A DNA stretch of 64,000 bases from Molanna angustata (lineage: Eukaryota > Arthropoda > Insecta > Trichoptera > Molannidae): assembly GCA_963576475.1 (NCBI GenBank), contig OY754975.1, positions 23,608,455 through 23,672,454 on the forward strand. The letters run 5' to 3'. The stretch's first letter is position 1. Each line of letters begins with the position of its first letter. A program made the position numbers and the translations under genes. The notes beneath the pieces are model-generated. The model saw nothing but the letters and a program-made list of their open reading frames with translations, was not told where the DNA came from and made no database searches. This document shows positions 42,688 to 54,510 of the stretch, in pieces.

Positions 42688-43546
42688 CAGTGGCGGCTCT
42701 TCTTAAAGGGCTCTCGGGCTCAGCCCTCCCAAACACGTTGTTCAAAAGATTCAAAAAAATCTATGTAATTAAATCTTGAGAACACATTATTTTTCTGATT
42801 AATTTTTACCGTTTAACGCCTGTAGTATATCTAGCGAAAGTACCTGTTATCTGTTTAAACCTAAATGCTTTGTAAAGCAAGCAAGATTCTATGAAATATT
42901 TCATTCCTCGGGCACAGTCGACTTGTGCCCGGAGAACCCATACAATTCACGCGACCGCTCGCTGCCGCCGCAGCTCGCCGTACACGCTGAATGTATGCCG
43001 ATTTCGAGCAAAACGGGGCAGTGCCCGCGAAGGATTACTCTATATTGTCATTCATTCATATTTTGTTTTACATTGCGGTGGTCGAACGCTTGGTAAGCAG
43101 TTGCAATTCCGTGAAGCTAACATCAATTGACATCGTAATATTAGATAGTTTAAACTATAAATCATCCGAAATATATTAATATTATTTTTTAATTAATTGA
43201 CATAAAATGTGTTAAATCAGGAAGCAGTCTTGCAGCTGTTGCCAGAATTATTTTTTCAAATTTGTATGATCAAAATTTATTAGCTGTCACAAATTATTTT
43301 ATAATTTATCGATGCATTTTATTATAAACGTTATTTAAATCCCAACCAAATACAGCATAAATTATCAGGTTCACGTTTTAATTTCCGATGCATAAAAAAA
43401 ATATGCAAAACACTGATAATTTTAATATATGAAAATAATATTGTGTCACATATTTGCTTTCTGATTCCTGTTGTAAGTTAATTTCTCTTCTAGGTAAAAT
43501 TATAATTTTGAGCCCTTCTAAGATTTAAGGTCACCAGCCGCCACTG
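42688..43546. mobile_element. hAT-type non-autonomous element, 859 bp
   Basis: CAGTGGCGGCT at the left and AGCCGCCACTG at the right are perfect 11-bp inverted repeats. The 8-bp sequence GGTGTCAA lies immediately outside on both sides (42680-42687 and 43547-43554). CAGnG ends and an 8-bp duplication are diagnostic of hAT transposases. Inverted similarity continues weakly inside (GGGCTC...GAGCCC). The interior has a GC-rich patch at about 42900-43040 and no transposase, so it depends on an element elsewhere. The clean ends and exact duplication suggest a fairly recent insertion. Confidence 0.9.
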
Positions 43547-43554
43547 GGTGTCAA

Positions 43555-44385
43555 TCAGAGAAGACGAATATGAAAGACGCAGGCAATTTTATACCAAAGA
43601 ATTTTATAACTCAACAATTGTGATTTCCAAAACCAAAAAATGGAAATTGTTATAATTTATTTATTCTATTACTTTTAGTGTATCGGATCTGAAACAATAA
43701 TATTTTAAATTGTTATAATTTATTTATTCTATTACTTTTAGTGTATCGGATCTGAAACAATAATATTTTAAAGCAGATAAATACTAAGATATGACATAAT
43801 ACCTAACAACTATATATGTAGTGCATACAACATGCAAAACTTAACTTTGATATTACATTATATATAATTAAAGAGAGACTTTTATTATTTTTTAAAAGAA
43901 TAAATATGTCTGTGTAGCATCCTCATACATTTCCTATTTTTTTTTCTTGTTTATATATTTATTAAGGTTACATACAGTTTTTTTAATATAAACATAAATT
44001 TTCAAAATGAATTAATAAATACGAAAACCAAGATTGTAACGCCAATTACTATGCTACATATAATTACTACGCTATATATGCTATTATATAATGCACAATA
44101 ATATATCACTTTATATAATTATATACCCATAACATACATATATTTGTATAAAAAAAGGAAAATTTCCGTGGGTTTTTACATACAAAATGACAAAATATAA
44201 AAACCTTACAAGGATAAGAAACAAAAAAATAAAATAAATCAATATTAAGTATGTAAACATATAAATAGATATTTGGGACAGGACAATGGATAGGAATAGA
44301 AAGGGAAAATTAGGAATATAAAATCAATCATTGAGAAAGCCTCTTTATCATATACTAGTTAGCAAAATATGTCGTGGCATGATTC
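43555..44385. other. AT-rich DNA with a 63-bp tandem duplication
   Basis: The duplication is listed separately (43645-43770). The remainder shows no coding or repeat signature. Confidence 0.4.
43645..43770. repeat. Perfect 63-bp direct tandem duplication
   Basis: Two identical units run from AATTGTTATAATTTATTTAT to GAAACAATAATATTTTA (43645-43707 and 43708-43770). Absence of differences suggests a recent event or an assembly duplication. Confidence 0.95.
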
Positions 44386-44446
44386 AAACTTGCGACCACT
44401 GAATTACTAAAGCAGTGCGCTAACCGCTCTGCCACCATCCATCTAA
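44386..44446 (-). repeat. SINE2 tRNA-like head
   Basis: The minus strand reads GGTGGCAGAGCGGTTAGCGC, then AGTGGTCGCAAGTTTGAATC. Same layout as 16944-17012 and 52630-52702. Confidence 0.6.
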
Positions 44447-44639
44447 ATATTATATTATTATGTTATTATGTATTGTGGTATATAATAGTGTAGTGTATTG
44501 AACATAATAGTGTAGTGAACGGGTGTGCATTGTGCATATTATGGTAGAAATAATATAAGAATAATAACATGTCAAAATTTACTGTATCGGTTTATACTTT
44601 TGTGTTAATATTACTTATTCTCCCCACTACTTATTCTCC

Positions 44640-44950
44640 CCAGAATTTGAATGGAGTTATACATACACATCAACCAAATATTGGAATAAATTGCAGCAGC
44701 ACATTCGTACGGCAGCGTCACTGCAGAGCTTTAAAAAGCATTGCAGTGAATGGCTATTGAGTACACAAAATTAACTAATAATACAAGTTACAAGTTAGTT
44801 AGTGCGTTCTTTGTTAATTATTTCTTATGTTTTTTTTAATTAAAATATTTTCTTTTTTCCTATTTAGATGTTGTGACCGTCCAAGGCATTGCTGAAAACC
44901 AGCTGCACTGTGGGTCTCCACGGGTGTACAGCTGATCAATAGCCTATTTG
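44640..44950 (+). mobile_element. LINE ORF2 C-terminal end
   Basis: A plus frame gives Y-W-N-K-L-Q-Q-H-I-R-T-A-A-S-L-Q-S-F-K-K-H and then stops at about 44775 after S-T-Q-N. W-N-x-L ... I-R ... S-x-x-S-F-K is the standard ending of CR1/jockey-type ORF2. A T-rich 3' UTR follows; no tail is recognisable. Confidence 0.6.
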
Positions 44951-45311
44951 TTGTAAAATAATGCAAAACATGTATAATAATTTTGTTTTTTTTTTCATAT
45001 ACATATATGCAACAAATAAATTATTTTTTTGATTATTTTTTATAAGTAACTATGTAAATATTGTACTTAATTTGTTGTGTTGTGATGTCTGGTGTCCGTT
45101 CTAATATTTTTTGTAAAAGACAAAATAACTATGAAAAACCAAAATGTCAAATATTTGGCTTGGTAAAATTGTAAACTGCTAGCCCTAGAACAGGGTTACC
45201 TAGTTGGCAGCAGTAATATTCATGATCGTCTTTGTTATAAAGGTGTGAAAAAAAAATAGAATAGTGTGTTAGGAAAGGAAGATTTCCAAATATCTTTATA
45301 TAGGTATATAA
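44951..45311. other. AT-rich spacer
   Basis: No feature is supported. Confidence 0.35.
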
Positions 45312-45312
45312 T

Positions 45313-45913
45313 TCTTCTGTACGTGTGTATGTCACTGAACTCTTCCTAAACGGCTGAACCGATTTTGATGAAATTTTTTGTGTATGTTTGTGTCCCTGAA
45401 TGGTTTAGATTCTCAAAATGGAATTTTAAACATTAATATAGTAAAAGGAAAATAAAAAATATGATTTTTTATAACTATAAATTATTATAGGTGGCGCTAA
45501 TGTCAAATTGGCAATATTTTGTTTTTTTTTCCATCTGGCAACACTAATTTAACCTGTCATTTACGTCTTAGTTTGGCTTTTTTTTGACATTTAAAGTTCT
45601 TTTCGCTCTGTTTCGTTTATTATTCATATTTCAACTATATACATGTGCATGGAATTTTAATTTCTGTTCACTATTTCATTATTATTCATATTTCAATTCA
45701 TTCATTTCCGTATCCAGACCATATACCTATGCTGTATTGTAATTATATACGAAATGACAATCAATCTAACCTCAATGTGTTTATCGGCTCATCGAAAAAT
45801 AAATGTAGGTTTACTCAGCGAATAATAACATCCATATGATTCAAATATATGATACATATATTTTTTTGTTTCACAAATAGTTCGGGCAGGACAACGTCTG
45901 TCGGGACCGCTAG
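45313..45913 (+). mobile_element. Second Helitron family, about 600 bp
   Basis: The 5' end TCTTCTGTACGTGTGTATG and ACGGCTGAACCGATTTTGAT belong to a block repeated at 62172-62300. The 3' end GTCTGTCGGGACCGCTAG closes with CTAG followed by T and carries a short GC-rich inverted segment. This end is widespread in insect Helitrons (established pattern; no search run). No Rep/helicase, so non-autonomous. The exact 5' base is uncertain by 1-2 bp. Confidence 0.7.
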
Positions 45914-45944
45914 TATACATATATTGTTTTACAAAGCTACGTAG

Positions 45945-46110
45945 AGGTTACCAGCTATTACGATTTGGGTACAGTATACTCTTCCGAAGAAGCGCACTAC
46001 GTAGCGTTGGGGAGGGTTTGCTATCTGCCCAGGAAAATATGAATCCGGATTTTAAAATGGTGAAAACATAGCATTCGGAAGATCGTTCCACAGCCGGACT
46101 GATGTGTTAA
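45945..46110 (-). mobile_element. LINE ORF2 C-terminal scrap
   Basis: The minus strand gives T-S-V-R-L-W-N-D-L-P-N-A and, after a stop, I-A-N-P-P-Q-R-Y. R-L-W-N-x-L-P is a hallmark of LINE ORF2 ends. It lies 32 bp beyond the Helitron end. Confidence 0.55.
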
Positions 46111-47165
46111 TGATAATAAATCACGATAAAAAGATTTTATTTGCATTATATTTTGATAAACTTCTAACAATTTCAAAGGACTTTCACCGTCGTTTCAGAA
46201 ATCAACGTATTTTCTTCGTGAAACAATTTCGACGTCTTTTTGGGAGAGATTTGAGTTTCCATGCATACCTACCTACCTTAGTAAATCTCTGGTAATTTCG
46301 ACGTTTGACAGAGATACGAAGAAAAAGTATTATTTTTTCCTAAGACGTCTACCCTATAGGAAGGAAACATTATTCATCTTTTTCTTTTTGTCATAAAAAT
46401 ATTTCCTTTATATGTCCAAAAGGAGAAGAAGAAGAAGAAGAAGAAGATATGTATCTACTTTTGATTCATGGCCGTTAATTAAACTCTTTCCTTTGGATCT
46501 ACTTTTTTATTCAAAACGTCTAAATATATTATGTAATAAATAATGATGTCACCTCAAAACGTATTAAAAAAAACCAAAGCTACATGTATAATCATTCATT
46601 AAAATCAATGGGGTAACCAGCGACAGGTGTGGAGCGGGTGTGCATCCCCTCACACCGGCCTCGTTTCACCTAAAAAGGCAGTACCTATTCAAGACCAGAC
46701 CTTAAGGGGGAATATAAACCTAAACACCCCAATTGCAAATCAAATTCCTCAAATATGTTAATTAGTGTGATTTAAAAAAATATCATGATTTTTTTCAACA
46801 TTTCTCTAGTGAATGTTTGTCACACAATTTTAAAATTCAGCCTAAATTCCCCTAAAAAAATATTACGAATATCCTTTTTTACAGCATTTTTTTTAAATCA
46901 CTCCATAACTGTGTGTCGTAGATAAATAAATATTCTATATGCTTAAAGAGTGCATAAAATCAAAGTGAACTTTATTCATTTCAAGTAAGGTTTGTTCTTT
47001 AAATTCAAAAAATAATAAACAAATTTTGGGTTTCCGATACTTTAAATCACGTATAAACCTTTTTTTATGCACGCGATAGTTAACCTTACTGACACGTAAC
47101 TTCACAGTGCATTAGGCGGTTTCAATGTATCAAGTTTTCGGTCACTAGATTAATTGGTACAAAAC
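46111..47165. other. AT-rich DNA; (GAA)n and a shared GC-rich block
   Basis: (GAA)n lies at 46424-46447. A block at about 46608-46672 (GGTAACCAGCGACAGGTGTG ... CACCTAAA) is similar, in reverse, to 61936-62036. No gene was recognised. Confidence 0.45.
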
Positions 47166-47169
47166 AAAA

Positions 47170-47640
47170 AAATATAAGGGTGCTTATCATGCAGGTATCC
47201 AACAAAAAATTTCCTCTAAACCATGGTTTTATCATAGAAACATATCTAAACGATTAATATCATGTATTTCTAGAATGAGAATTGGCCATTGTTCAATTGC
47301 CTCCCATCTGTATAGAATTAGAGTTCTAAATAGCCCACTTTGCCAGTGTGGTGATGAGGATGAGACAATTGATCATGTATTTTTTAACTGTAAAAATAAT
47401 TCCGCCTTCAAAAATATATACAAACAATTAATTAAAATCACTCACCAATCTCCACTTAATATCCAACATCTTTTGTCTCTTAATAATTCACGTGTACTGT
47501 CCGTTATTTCAAAATTCCTTTCATTGAATGACATATGTAAATTTATAAAAAAATTAACTTTTCTCCTCTGACATGAAATAATTGGCACATAGCACTCTTT
47601 ACAGGGTGAATTGCCTTAAACAAAAAAAAAGCGTTAGGTA
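47170..47640 (+). mobile_element. Jockey/CR1-like LINE, post-RNase-H C-terminus
   Basis: The frame through 47275-47571 reads S-R-M-R-I-G-H-C-S, L-N-S-P-L-C-Q-C-G-D-E-D-E-T-I-D-H-V-F-F-N-C. The R-x-R-x-G-H ... C-x-C-G ... T-x-x-H-x-x-x-x-C zinc-knuckle-like motif lies at the C-terminus of many LINE ORF2 proteins. The frame is open upstream of 47275 to about 47177. It ends with a stop at 47569-47571, a short 3' UTR and an A-run at 47622-47630. 5'-truncated. Confidence 0.75.
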
Positions 47641-47996
47641 TACCTATGTCCTCTTATAAAATACCACAGCTCATTTTTACCAATATCGGATGAGCTGTCA
47701 AAGTTGACATTAAACGCGGAAATTTTAAAAATAATAAATAGTGTTGAAAATCATACAAATAGTTAAAAAATATGTTGACACATATAATTTATTTGAAAAA
47801 TGTGGTCAAAAACGAATACATAATAAACTTATTCTTAATCTCAAATGACAAAGGTGTTTAAAAAATATTTCCTGCAACCAATTTTCATTCAATTTGAAGG
47901 TCACGCGAGTTGCTTTATTATCATACAAGACTATCTGAACCTAACCGATAATTAAACTGGATGCAATATAATATGACAACGAAATAATAGTATAAT

Positions 47997-48590
47997 GTGT
48001 ACGTTAATCAAGAAGATACCCTAGAAATAAAAAGACGAATAGTGAAAGGTAACAAAGCATTCTTCTCTCTGTTACCGGTGTTCAGGTCTAGAAGTGTCCA
48101 TAGAAAGACAAAAATAACCCCATATAAAACAATCATCAGGACTGTTGTGTCATATGGGTGTGAGGCTTGGACACTGACAATAAGGTCTGCGGAGATGCTG
48201 GACATCTTTGAGAGAAGAGTGCTGCGTAAAATCCTGGGACCCGTGAATGATGGACAAACATGGAGAATTAGATACAACGATGAGTTGTACGGCATCTACA
48301 AAGCACCCAAACTGTCTGAACATATAAGACTAAGCAGTCTAAGATGGGCTGGGCATGTTCAGAGAATGCCATCATCACGGGTACCAAAAAGAGTGTAAGA
48401 GGGGCACCCAGGTGGCAAAAGAAAGGTCGGGAGACCGAGGCTGCGATGGGAAGATGATATTGGGAGGGATGCATCCCAGCTTTTGAATGTGTTAAACTGG
48501 AGGGTCACAGCAGGTGACAGGAGAGGTTGGAGGAGAAAGTTGCTGGAGGCCAAGGCTCGATATGGGCTGTAGAGCCATTGAAGAAGAAGA
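47997..48590 (+). mobile_element. RTE-like LINE ORF2 C-terminus, one frameshift
   Basis: The frame (47997-48398) contains Y-G-C-E-A-W-T-L-T, F-E-R-R-V-L-R-K-I-L-G-P-V, E-L-Y-G-I-Y and L-R-W-A-G-H-V-Q-R-M. After a frameshift at about 48395 it continues K-V-G-R-P-R-L-R-W-E-D-D-I-G, L-N-W-R-V-T-A-G-D-R-R-G-W-R-R-K-L-L-E-A-K and stops at about 48571. A GAAGAAGAAG tail follows. This is a well-known insect ORF2 ending. It is a different family from LINE-N1. Only one lesion is visible in this part. Confidence 0.8.
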
Positions 48591-49865
48591 AGTGTACGTT
48601 AATCTCCATTCCCGTTAATTTTTTTGGTTAGGATTAGTCAGCCCTTGATGATATAAGCGACTCGCGTGAGCGAGTTGCTTAATAAATTAAATGGAAATAA
48701 GTTGTAGGAAACATTTTATCAACATCTTAACAATTTGAAGTTTGTAATTAATTTATAATGTATACGCAATTGATGACATTTTTTTTAATAAATTAGTATT
48801 CTCTACATATTTTTTATGTAATTGTATGACACTTACTATTTTTAATACTTATTATTATCAAAAATAAATGAACAAAATATACTTCAGTGTTTTTCCACAA
48901 GAAATCGATAATAATTACTAATTATTTTTTGTGTTGAACATTTTCGTGTTAAATGTCAATTTTGACAGTGAATCCAATCTTGGTAAAAACTAGCTGTTGT
49001 GTTTTTTTAATGTCGATTGCATTCAAGGCAACAGGGTAGTTCAGCAATGAGGTTCACCAACTATTGTGAACACTATTTATTATGAAAAATATATAACGAT
49101 TAAGGCATAGATAAAGAAACGATTTTTCTTTTTAAAAAAAAAGAAAAATCCTCACAAAGAGAGCATACAATAGAAGCTGGATAGTGTCCTTAAATATGTA
49201 GGAATTAATCAAAACCAATCATTTTTGTAAATACTATGATTTAAAAAAAAATCTTGAATAAATAAGTATGATTATTTTAATCTTGATAATCAAGAATATA
49301 ATGGTTATTCAAGTAATATATACAAAATAATAAAATAATACTTACAATTTTAGCTTCCTTGTAAATACGATGCACTTATATTTCACTGACTTAATATGGC
49401 ACATTTATACAGCTACAAACAATTGAAATTCATATGAAAATAATATTTAAGTATGAAGATTCAACAAAACATATCTTTATTTAAATACAACTTTAAACAA
49501 TTATATTGACAATGGTTTTGAACGTCGCATATAATATCGTCAGATTTTAAAAATCATTTCACATCGGAGGATAATTATTAAAAAAAGAAACACAAAAATA
49601 ATAAACATGAAGTTAGAAATTTATTCATTCAATATATAGAAATATGGCAACACATACGACGTCTAAAAGTACTTTCATTTTAAGTTCAACAAATTTATTT
49701 ACCTAAAAATTATCGTTTTGAACATATTCAATTTGAATTTTAAAAGCACTTAACGAAATACCTGCCAATGAATATATTTTTAATATTACAGAACTTAGAA
49801 CTGCCTATCGCTTCGATCTGCTGAACGTACTGCATTAATTATCGTCATTCGCAACACTTAATTTT
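48591..49865. other. AT-rich DNA; one short shared repeat
   Basis: AGTTCAGCAATGAGGTTCA at about 49036-49054, followed by CAACTATTGTGAA, recurs at about 61895-61930. No gene was recognised. Confidence 0.4.
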
Positions 49866-49869
49866 TCAG

Positions 49870-50335
49870 CTTTTCCTTTGAAGTACGTTCAGCAAGACTC
49901 TGGAATAATTTGAGTCCTGATTTAACTTCGTCTAACTCGCTTTCCATTTTCAAGAAAAGACTAAAGCAGGGATATCTCTCCAAAAATACCTGATCCCCCT
50001 CCTTTTCCTTCCTTCCTTTTGCTACGTAATATTCATCCCTAAACAACTGATCTCGATTTCCTCCTCTTGTTCCTTCCCAATCCTATTTTTTGCTATGATG
50101 TTTTTTTTTTTTTTTATTTATCTTGGTGTTATGTACATTATATTTTCTTTGATCTTTTGTAGCTTTCATTTATTATTGATGTACATGTATATTTCTGTCA
50201 CTCTGTAATCTGCTTGGTTGGAAGAAATTGTCTAATGACAATAAGCCCGCCAGTCAGTGTGCATTATATTTGTTTATATTATGTACATAAAGTTAACTAA
50301 ATAAATAGATTTATTTATTTAACTTTATGTACTGT
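49870..50335 (+). mobile_element. CR1-like LINE ORF2 end and 3' UTR
   Basis: A plus frame gives V-R-S-A-R-L-W-N-N-L-S-P-D-L, then S-L-S-I-F-K-K-R-L-K-Q-G-Y-L-S and a stop at about 49991. The 3' UTR has the TTGGTTGGAAGAAATTGTC / CAATAAGCCCGCCAG block (50212-50256), also seen at 57741-57790 and, in reverse, at 55340. It ends ATAAAGTTAACTAAATAAAT, followed by an inverted copy of that end (50306-50331). Confidence 0.75.
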
Positions 50336-50471
50336 GATAGATTTCTGTGATTCGTTATTGAAAAAAATGCAAAATGAAACACGAAAAAGTATTGAGAATA
50401 AATATGAATATATATCATAGAAACAAATTATCAAATAGTCTGACTTAAATATGAATTAGGTATGTATTTAA

Positions 50472-50975
<504 letters not shown>

Positions 50976-50977
<2 letters not shown>

Positions 50978-51534
50978 TTTTAGGTTTATTTACTAAACCT
51001 GAAGCATTAATGCAACGTCACATCATATTTTTCTAGATATTTTTGTCTTCTTTAATTTAAAAAAATATATATTACTCTACGCCTTATAGTTTATTAAAAA
51101 TATATGATAAACGTTGAAAATCGGGGTATGCCATTATTTTTCTACAAGAATTTATACAGAACATTATCAAAAAGTTAAGGTATATTTTTGTTAATTAATA
51201 TCCAAATTATCTAAATCATTTTTTTTCAAAACGATTTGATAAGAAATAATGATGGTATATCAAATTTAAAAATAGGTACGTTGGCAGCAGTCCCCCCCTT
51301 GAGCTTTGTTGACCGATGCACATGTATGTATGTATGTACATAATATAAGAAAAGACATGGATTTGAATAAAAACAACGTATTGTAAGAAAACAGGTTCGT
51401 GTTGTTCGTTATCTTACCTTACCCCACAAGAAACACGACTATGCAACCATAAAATTTCCCTTAATTTAAAACTTAAGCAACAAAAACTATTAAACGGAGT
51501 ACTGTTTGGATTAAATACAACGAATATAAAATGA
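50976..51534. other. AT-rich DNA without recognisable gene
   Basis: No feature is supported. Confidence 0.35.
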
Positions 51535-51546
51535 AATAAACTCAAA

Positions 51547-51729
51547 ATGGAGAATTTTAAATATTGTTTTCAGAGGGAAAATGGAAGCAGTTTAAATATT
51601 CTTTCGAATGATTTTTTTATTCACATTTTAAACAAGCTCGTCCATGAATTGATGGAAGTGCACTTTAATTGCATACAGGATGTTACTTTTTGTTTTCGTA
51701 AGTTATTTTATGTGAAAATTAAGAAGTAA
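51547..51729 (+). CDS. Orphan open frame 1 (60 codons), hypothetical
   Basis: A short plus-strand frame open from 51535. The product is mixed-composition, with no repeats, signal peptide or membrane segment evident: an N-terminal F-K-Y-C-F-Q, a central H-I-L-N-K-L-V-H-E-L (amphipathic-looking) and a lysine-rich end. Its stop lies 10 bp before the start of the next frame, and the two frames overlap in open sequence (the second is open from 51716). A single-base frameshift would therefore make one protein of about 190 residues. Not recognised as any family. It may be part of a decayed gene of host, transposon or viral origin. Confidence 0.3.
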   Translation: MENFKYCFQRENGSSLNILSNDFFIHILNKLVHELMEVHFNCIQDVTFCFRKLFYVKIKK

Positions 51730-51739
51730 TCTTGACAAT

Positions 51740-52126
51740 ATGAGTTTTATGCTCATTCCAAAGAAAAAAACCACGTTTCGGGATGTCGGAAAACCATTTG
51801 ACAATTATCAATGTTTTATTTATGAGACATTCGGTGTGGGGTGGGTGATGAAAATAAATATTATGAATCGAATATTTTTTATTATTGCATATGCGCAAAC
51901 ATTGGATTTTTTTCCCTGTCGGGAGTCAAAGATATTTTTTAACAGATTTTGTAATTATCTCAATAGAGACGAAGTTGGAATATTTACTGTAGGAGAACCG
52001 GGAAATCAAGGCACCTACAGGGCTTACGACCTGTCATCGGCTGGTTTACGTGATCACTTTATGCGCTTGCACGACGTTCACCAATTATGCCTTTTTAATG
52101 AGATCCCTATCAATTCATTTTCCTAA
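51740..52126 (+). CDS. Orphan open frame 2 (128 codons), hypothetical
   Basis: The longest non-repetitive, non-retrotransposon frame in the window. It has a K-K-K-T-T start region, a hydrophobic F-F-I-I-A-Y segment (about residues 46-51) and a more polar second half. The second half contains G-E-P-G-N-Q-G-T-Y-R (about 84-93) and L-R-D-H-F-M-R-L-H-D-V-H (about 103-114). Composition looks protein-like rather than random AT-rich translation. No family is recognised. It is followed at about 52165 by a LINE-N1 fragment, which may have cut it off. Whether it is expressed cannot be judged. Confidence 0.35.
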   Translation: MSFMLIPKKKTTFRDVGKPFDNYQCFIYETFGVGWVMKINIMNRIFFIIAYAQTLDFFPCRESKIFFNRFCNYLNRDEVGIFTVGEPGNQGTYRAYDLSSAGLRDHFMRLHDVHQLCLFNEIPINSFS

Positions 52127-52164
52127 TAACAAAATTTAAATTTTCTAAAGACTAAACAGAGAAA

Positions 52165-52580
52165 ATGGAGCACTTAGACTGGAGCCATTCAAAACGCATT
52201 CGCAGTGCCAACCTTGACGTATGCAAGAACAACCGGAACTCACGAAAGAATAAATGGAATTTGTAATAGAACGATGTATGACATTCAGATGGTTTTGCCA
52301 CTTGGGAAGAATAAATGTGAACGCCTGACAAAGAAAATATACAAAGTTGACGGAAACGGAATGAGAGGTCAGGGGTGCCCAAGAAAATTATGGCCCTACC
52401 ATGTGAACGATGTTCTGAAAGACGAAAATATAAGAAATGTGGACAACAGACGAACGCATGTACGAGTGGATACATGAATGTTGACGAGGCGATGAATTAA
52501 TTTGTGTCAAGATAAAAAGATGTGGCATTCGGTTCTTTCTGCCTATCTGACATGGCGTGATGGTATTTATGTAGGTATGT
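52165..52580 (+). mobile_element. LINE-N1 3' end
   Basis: Plus frames give V-P-T-L-T-Y-A-R-T-T-G-T-H-E-R-I-N, C-N-R-T-M-Y-D, then C-E-R-L-T-K-K-I-Y and P-R-K-L-W-P-Y-H-V-N-D-V-L-K-D. After a stop comes M-W-H-S-V-L-S-A-Y. The tail reads GGCGTGATGGTATTTATGTAGG. Relative to 35121-36935 the middle of this block is deleted. Same family as 7620-8025. Confidence 0.75.
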
Positions 52581-52629
52581 GCATTATTTTTAACAAAAAA
52601 AATGAATATGTCCGTGTTAAACAATTCGA

Positions 52630-52702
52630 GGCAGGATTCGAACTCGCGAACACTAACAGCGGTTAGCCCAGCGCGCTAACCGCTCTGCCATCGACCCATC
52701 TC
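52630..52702 (-). repeat. SINE2 tRNA-like head
   Basis: The minus strand reads GATGGCAGAGCGGTTAGCGC, a variable part, then CGCGAGTTCGAATCCTGCC, an almost perfect B box. Upstream, GAATATGTCCGTGTTAA is shared with the 16.9-kb copy. Acceptor stem pairing is lacking, so it is a SINE. Confidence 0.65.
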
Positions 52703-53579
52703 TTTGTATAAAGGTTAAATTTTATTCATAATAAGAAAATTTTTGATCCACTAGTTTATGTACATATATATCAGTCGTTTGATATAATATAATAACCTAT
52801 ATTTCAAACAAAATAAGTTGAAGATGAAAAAAACATGCTAAGGATAGAATTCTTAGGTTTAAGGTTTACTTGTGTTTTTCATTAAATAGTTATATTTAGC
52901 AAATTAAATACAATGTTGTACAAAGGGTTGCCAAATAAAGTCGTATTATTGTATTTATTTTTTATCGTTAGTACCCATAATTATTACAAAAAATGAGGTG
53001 TCTTGAATCAACACGGATTTAAAAGAAATATTTCATTTTATCGAATTAAAAGATGTAATTGGATCGCGAAAACAAATTGCGTGCTATAAAAATAATAATT
53101 ACTACCCATAACATTTTATGAAATATTATCTTGTTGCTTTTATCTACATTTTAACGTAAAATTAAAATGCAAATCAGTTTGGTTATAATTTACACGATGT
53201 TCGAACAAAGGTTTTATAATTTAGGTAACACAGGAGAAAAGAAAATACATAGTTTTTCCCATTTGTATTACACATGGTTTGAAATAAAACTGTTCGTCAA
53301 TACATGTGATTCTGTCACATTTTTCTGTCCTTTGGTGTTTAACAGAATCATAATATTTTATTTAATATTTCTTAGAAGATTTTAAATAATATTTCTAATG
53401 CTGCGAAAAACTCAACTATCAACAGAATTATAAACACATATATAAAATATGAGAAGTCCCTTGACATAGACCTATTCGGTGACACAAAACATAAACTCGC
53501 ATAAAAATTAAAAACAGGAATTTCATAATACTTATTTCATATAATCACTTACGCACAACACGCATGCACATACACATAT
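52703..53579. other. AT-rich DNA without recognisable gene
   Basis: No feature is supported. Confidence 0.35.
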
Positions 53580-53589
53580 ACACTTACAC

Positions 53590-53662
<73 letters not shown>
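53580..53662. repeat. (AC)n microsatellite
   Basis: About 80 bp of nearly pure CA dinucleotides, without HEL1 sequence on either side, so independent of that family. Confidence 0.95.
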
Positions 53663-53664
<2 letters not shown>

Positions 53665-54360
53665 ATCACACATACACACCCTCTCACACACATATGATTT
53701 TTTATCTTGAATATATGACTGTATTTTGTAATAAATTATGATAGTGTTGTAAGCTAATAATTGATGTATGGAGATGATAATAAATTGTTATATTTGATAT
53801 TTTATACATATATACTATTCTTTGTACATTGTTAGCTTCAATTTGAAAAAATAAAATATGAAAATGATTTCTTTCATCTGACTTAGTTAAGATGCATTCA
53901 ACGACCAACATTTGCACAATCTGCTTTGAATTCTTAGTTAAGAGAAATACAATTATCTTAGGTCAAGTAGTAGAAGTACAATATGCACTTTAGGACATCC
54001 TGTACGTTTTCCAATTAGCTTAAATTTTGCATTTTCTGGTTACACGACTTGGAGGATAGTGGTTGGTAACAATTTTCATTAAGGCAATACAATGCATAAT
54101 TCATCTATGAGGTAAATGTATTAGATACCATTGTATAATGCCATAAAAGTCTTATGAATAATGCATTCCACTGCAACATTACATATAATATCGTGTAGAT
54201 AAACCAGACATACAAAACTGTTTTTTAAAATAATTTTATAAATATAACAAAAACAGACAACATTTTGTACAAAGATCAAGATCAAGAGAAATATAGATCC
54301 TGAGAGTTTTTATCATTTCGTATTAATGCTTGGACAAAAATAAAAAAAAAAAAAACGTAC
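53663..54360. other. AT-rich DNA without recognisable gene
   Basis: No feature is supported. Confidence 0.35.
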
Positions 54361-54361
54361 A

Positions 54362-54422
54362 TGGAATCTAATCCAGGACCCGAGGCTCAGAAGTCAGATA
54401 TCTATCTAAATAAGCCACGACA
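54362..54422 (-). repeat. Decayed SINE1 head
   Basis: The minus strand reads GTCGTGGCTTATTTAGATAG, ATATCTGACTTCTGAGCC and TCGGGTCCTGGATTAGATTC, parallel to the SINE1 A and B boxes at 7515-7585 but worn. Confidence 0.45.
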
Positions 54423-54510
54423 GCTGACAACTTTTGATAATTAAACTAAGTTCAATTCTTCAATGTAAAACAAGTGCTATTTTTTATTGTATATAAACTT
54501 TAAATAATAT

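Noticed and set aside
52630..52702. Functional tRNA gene
   Set aside because: Good A and B boxes but no pairing acceptor stem and SINE-like body shared with 16.9 kb; same reasoning for 5518, 16944, 44386 and 59930.
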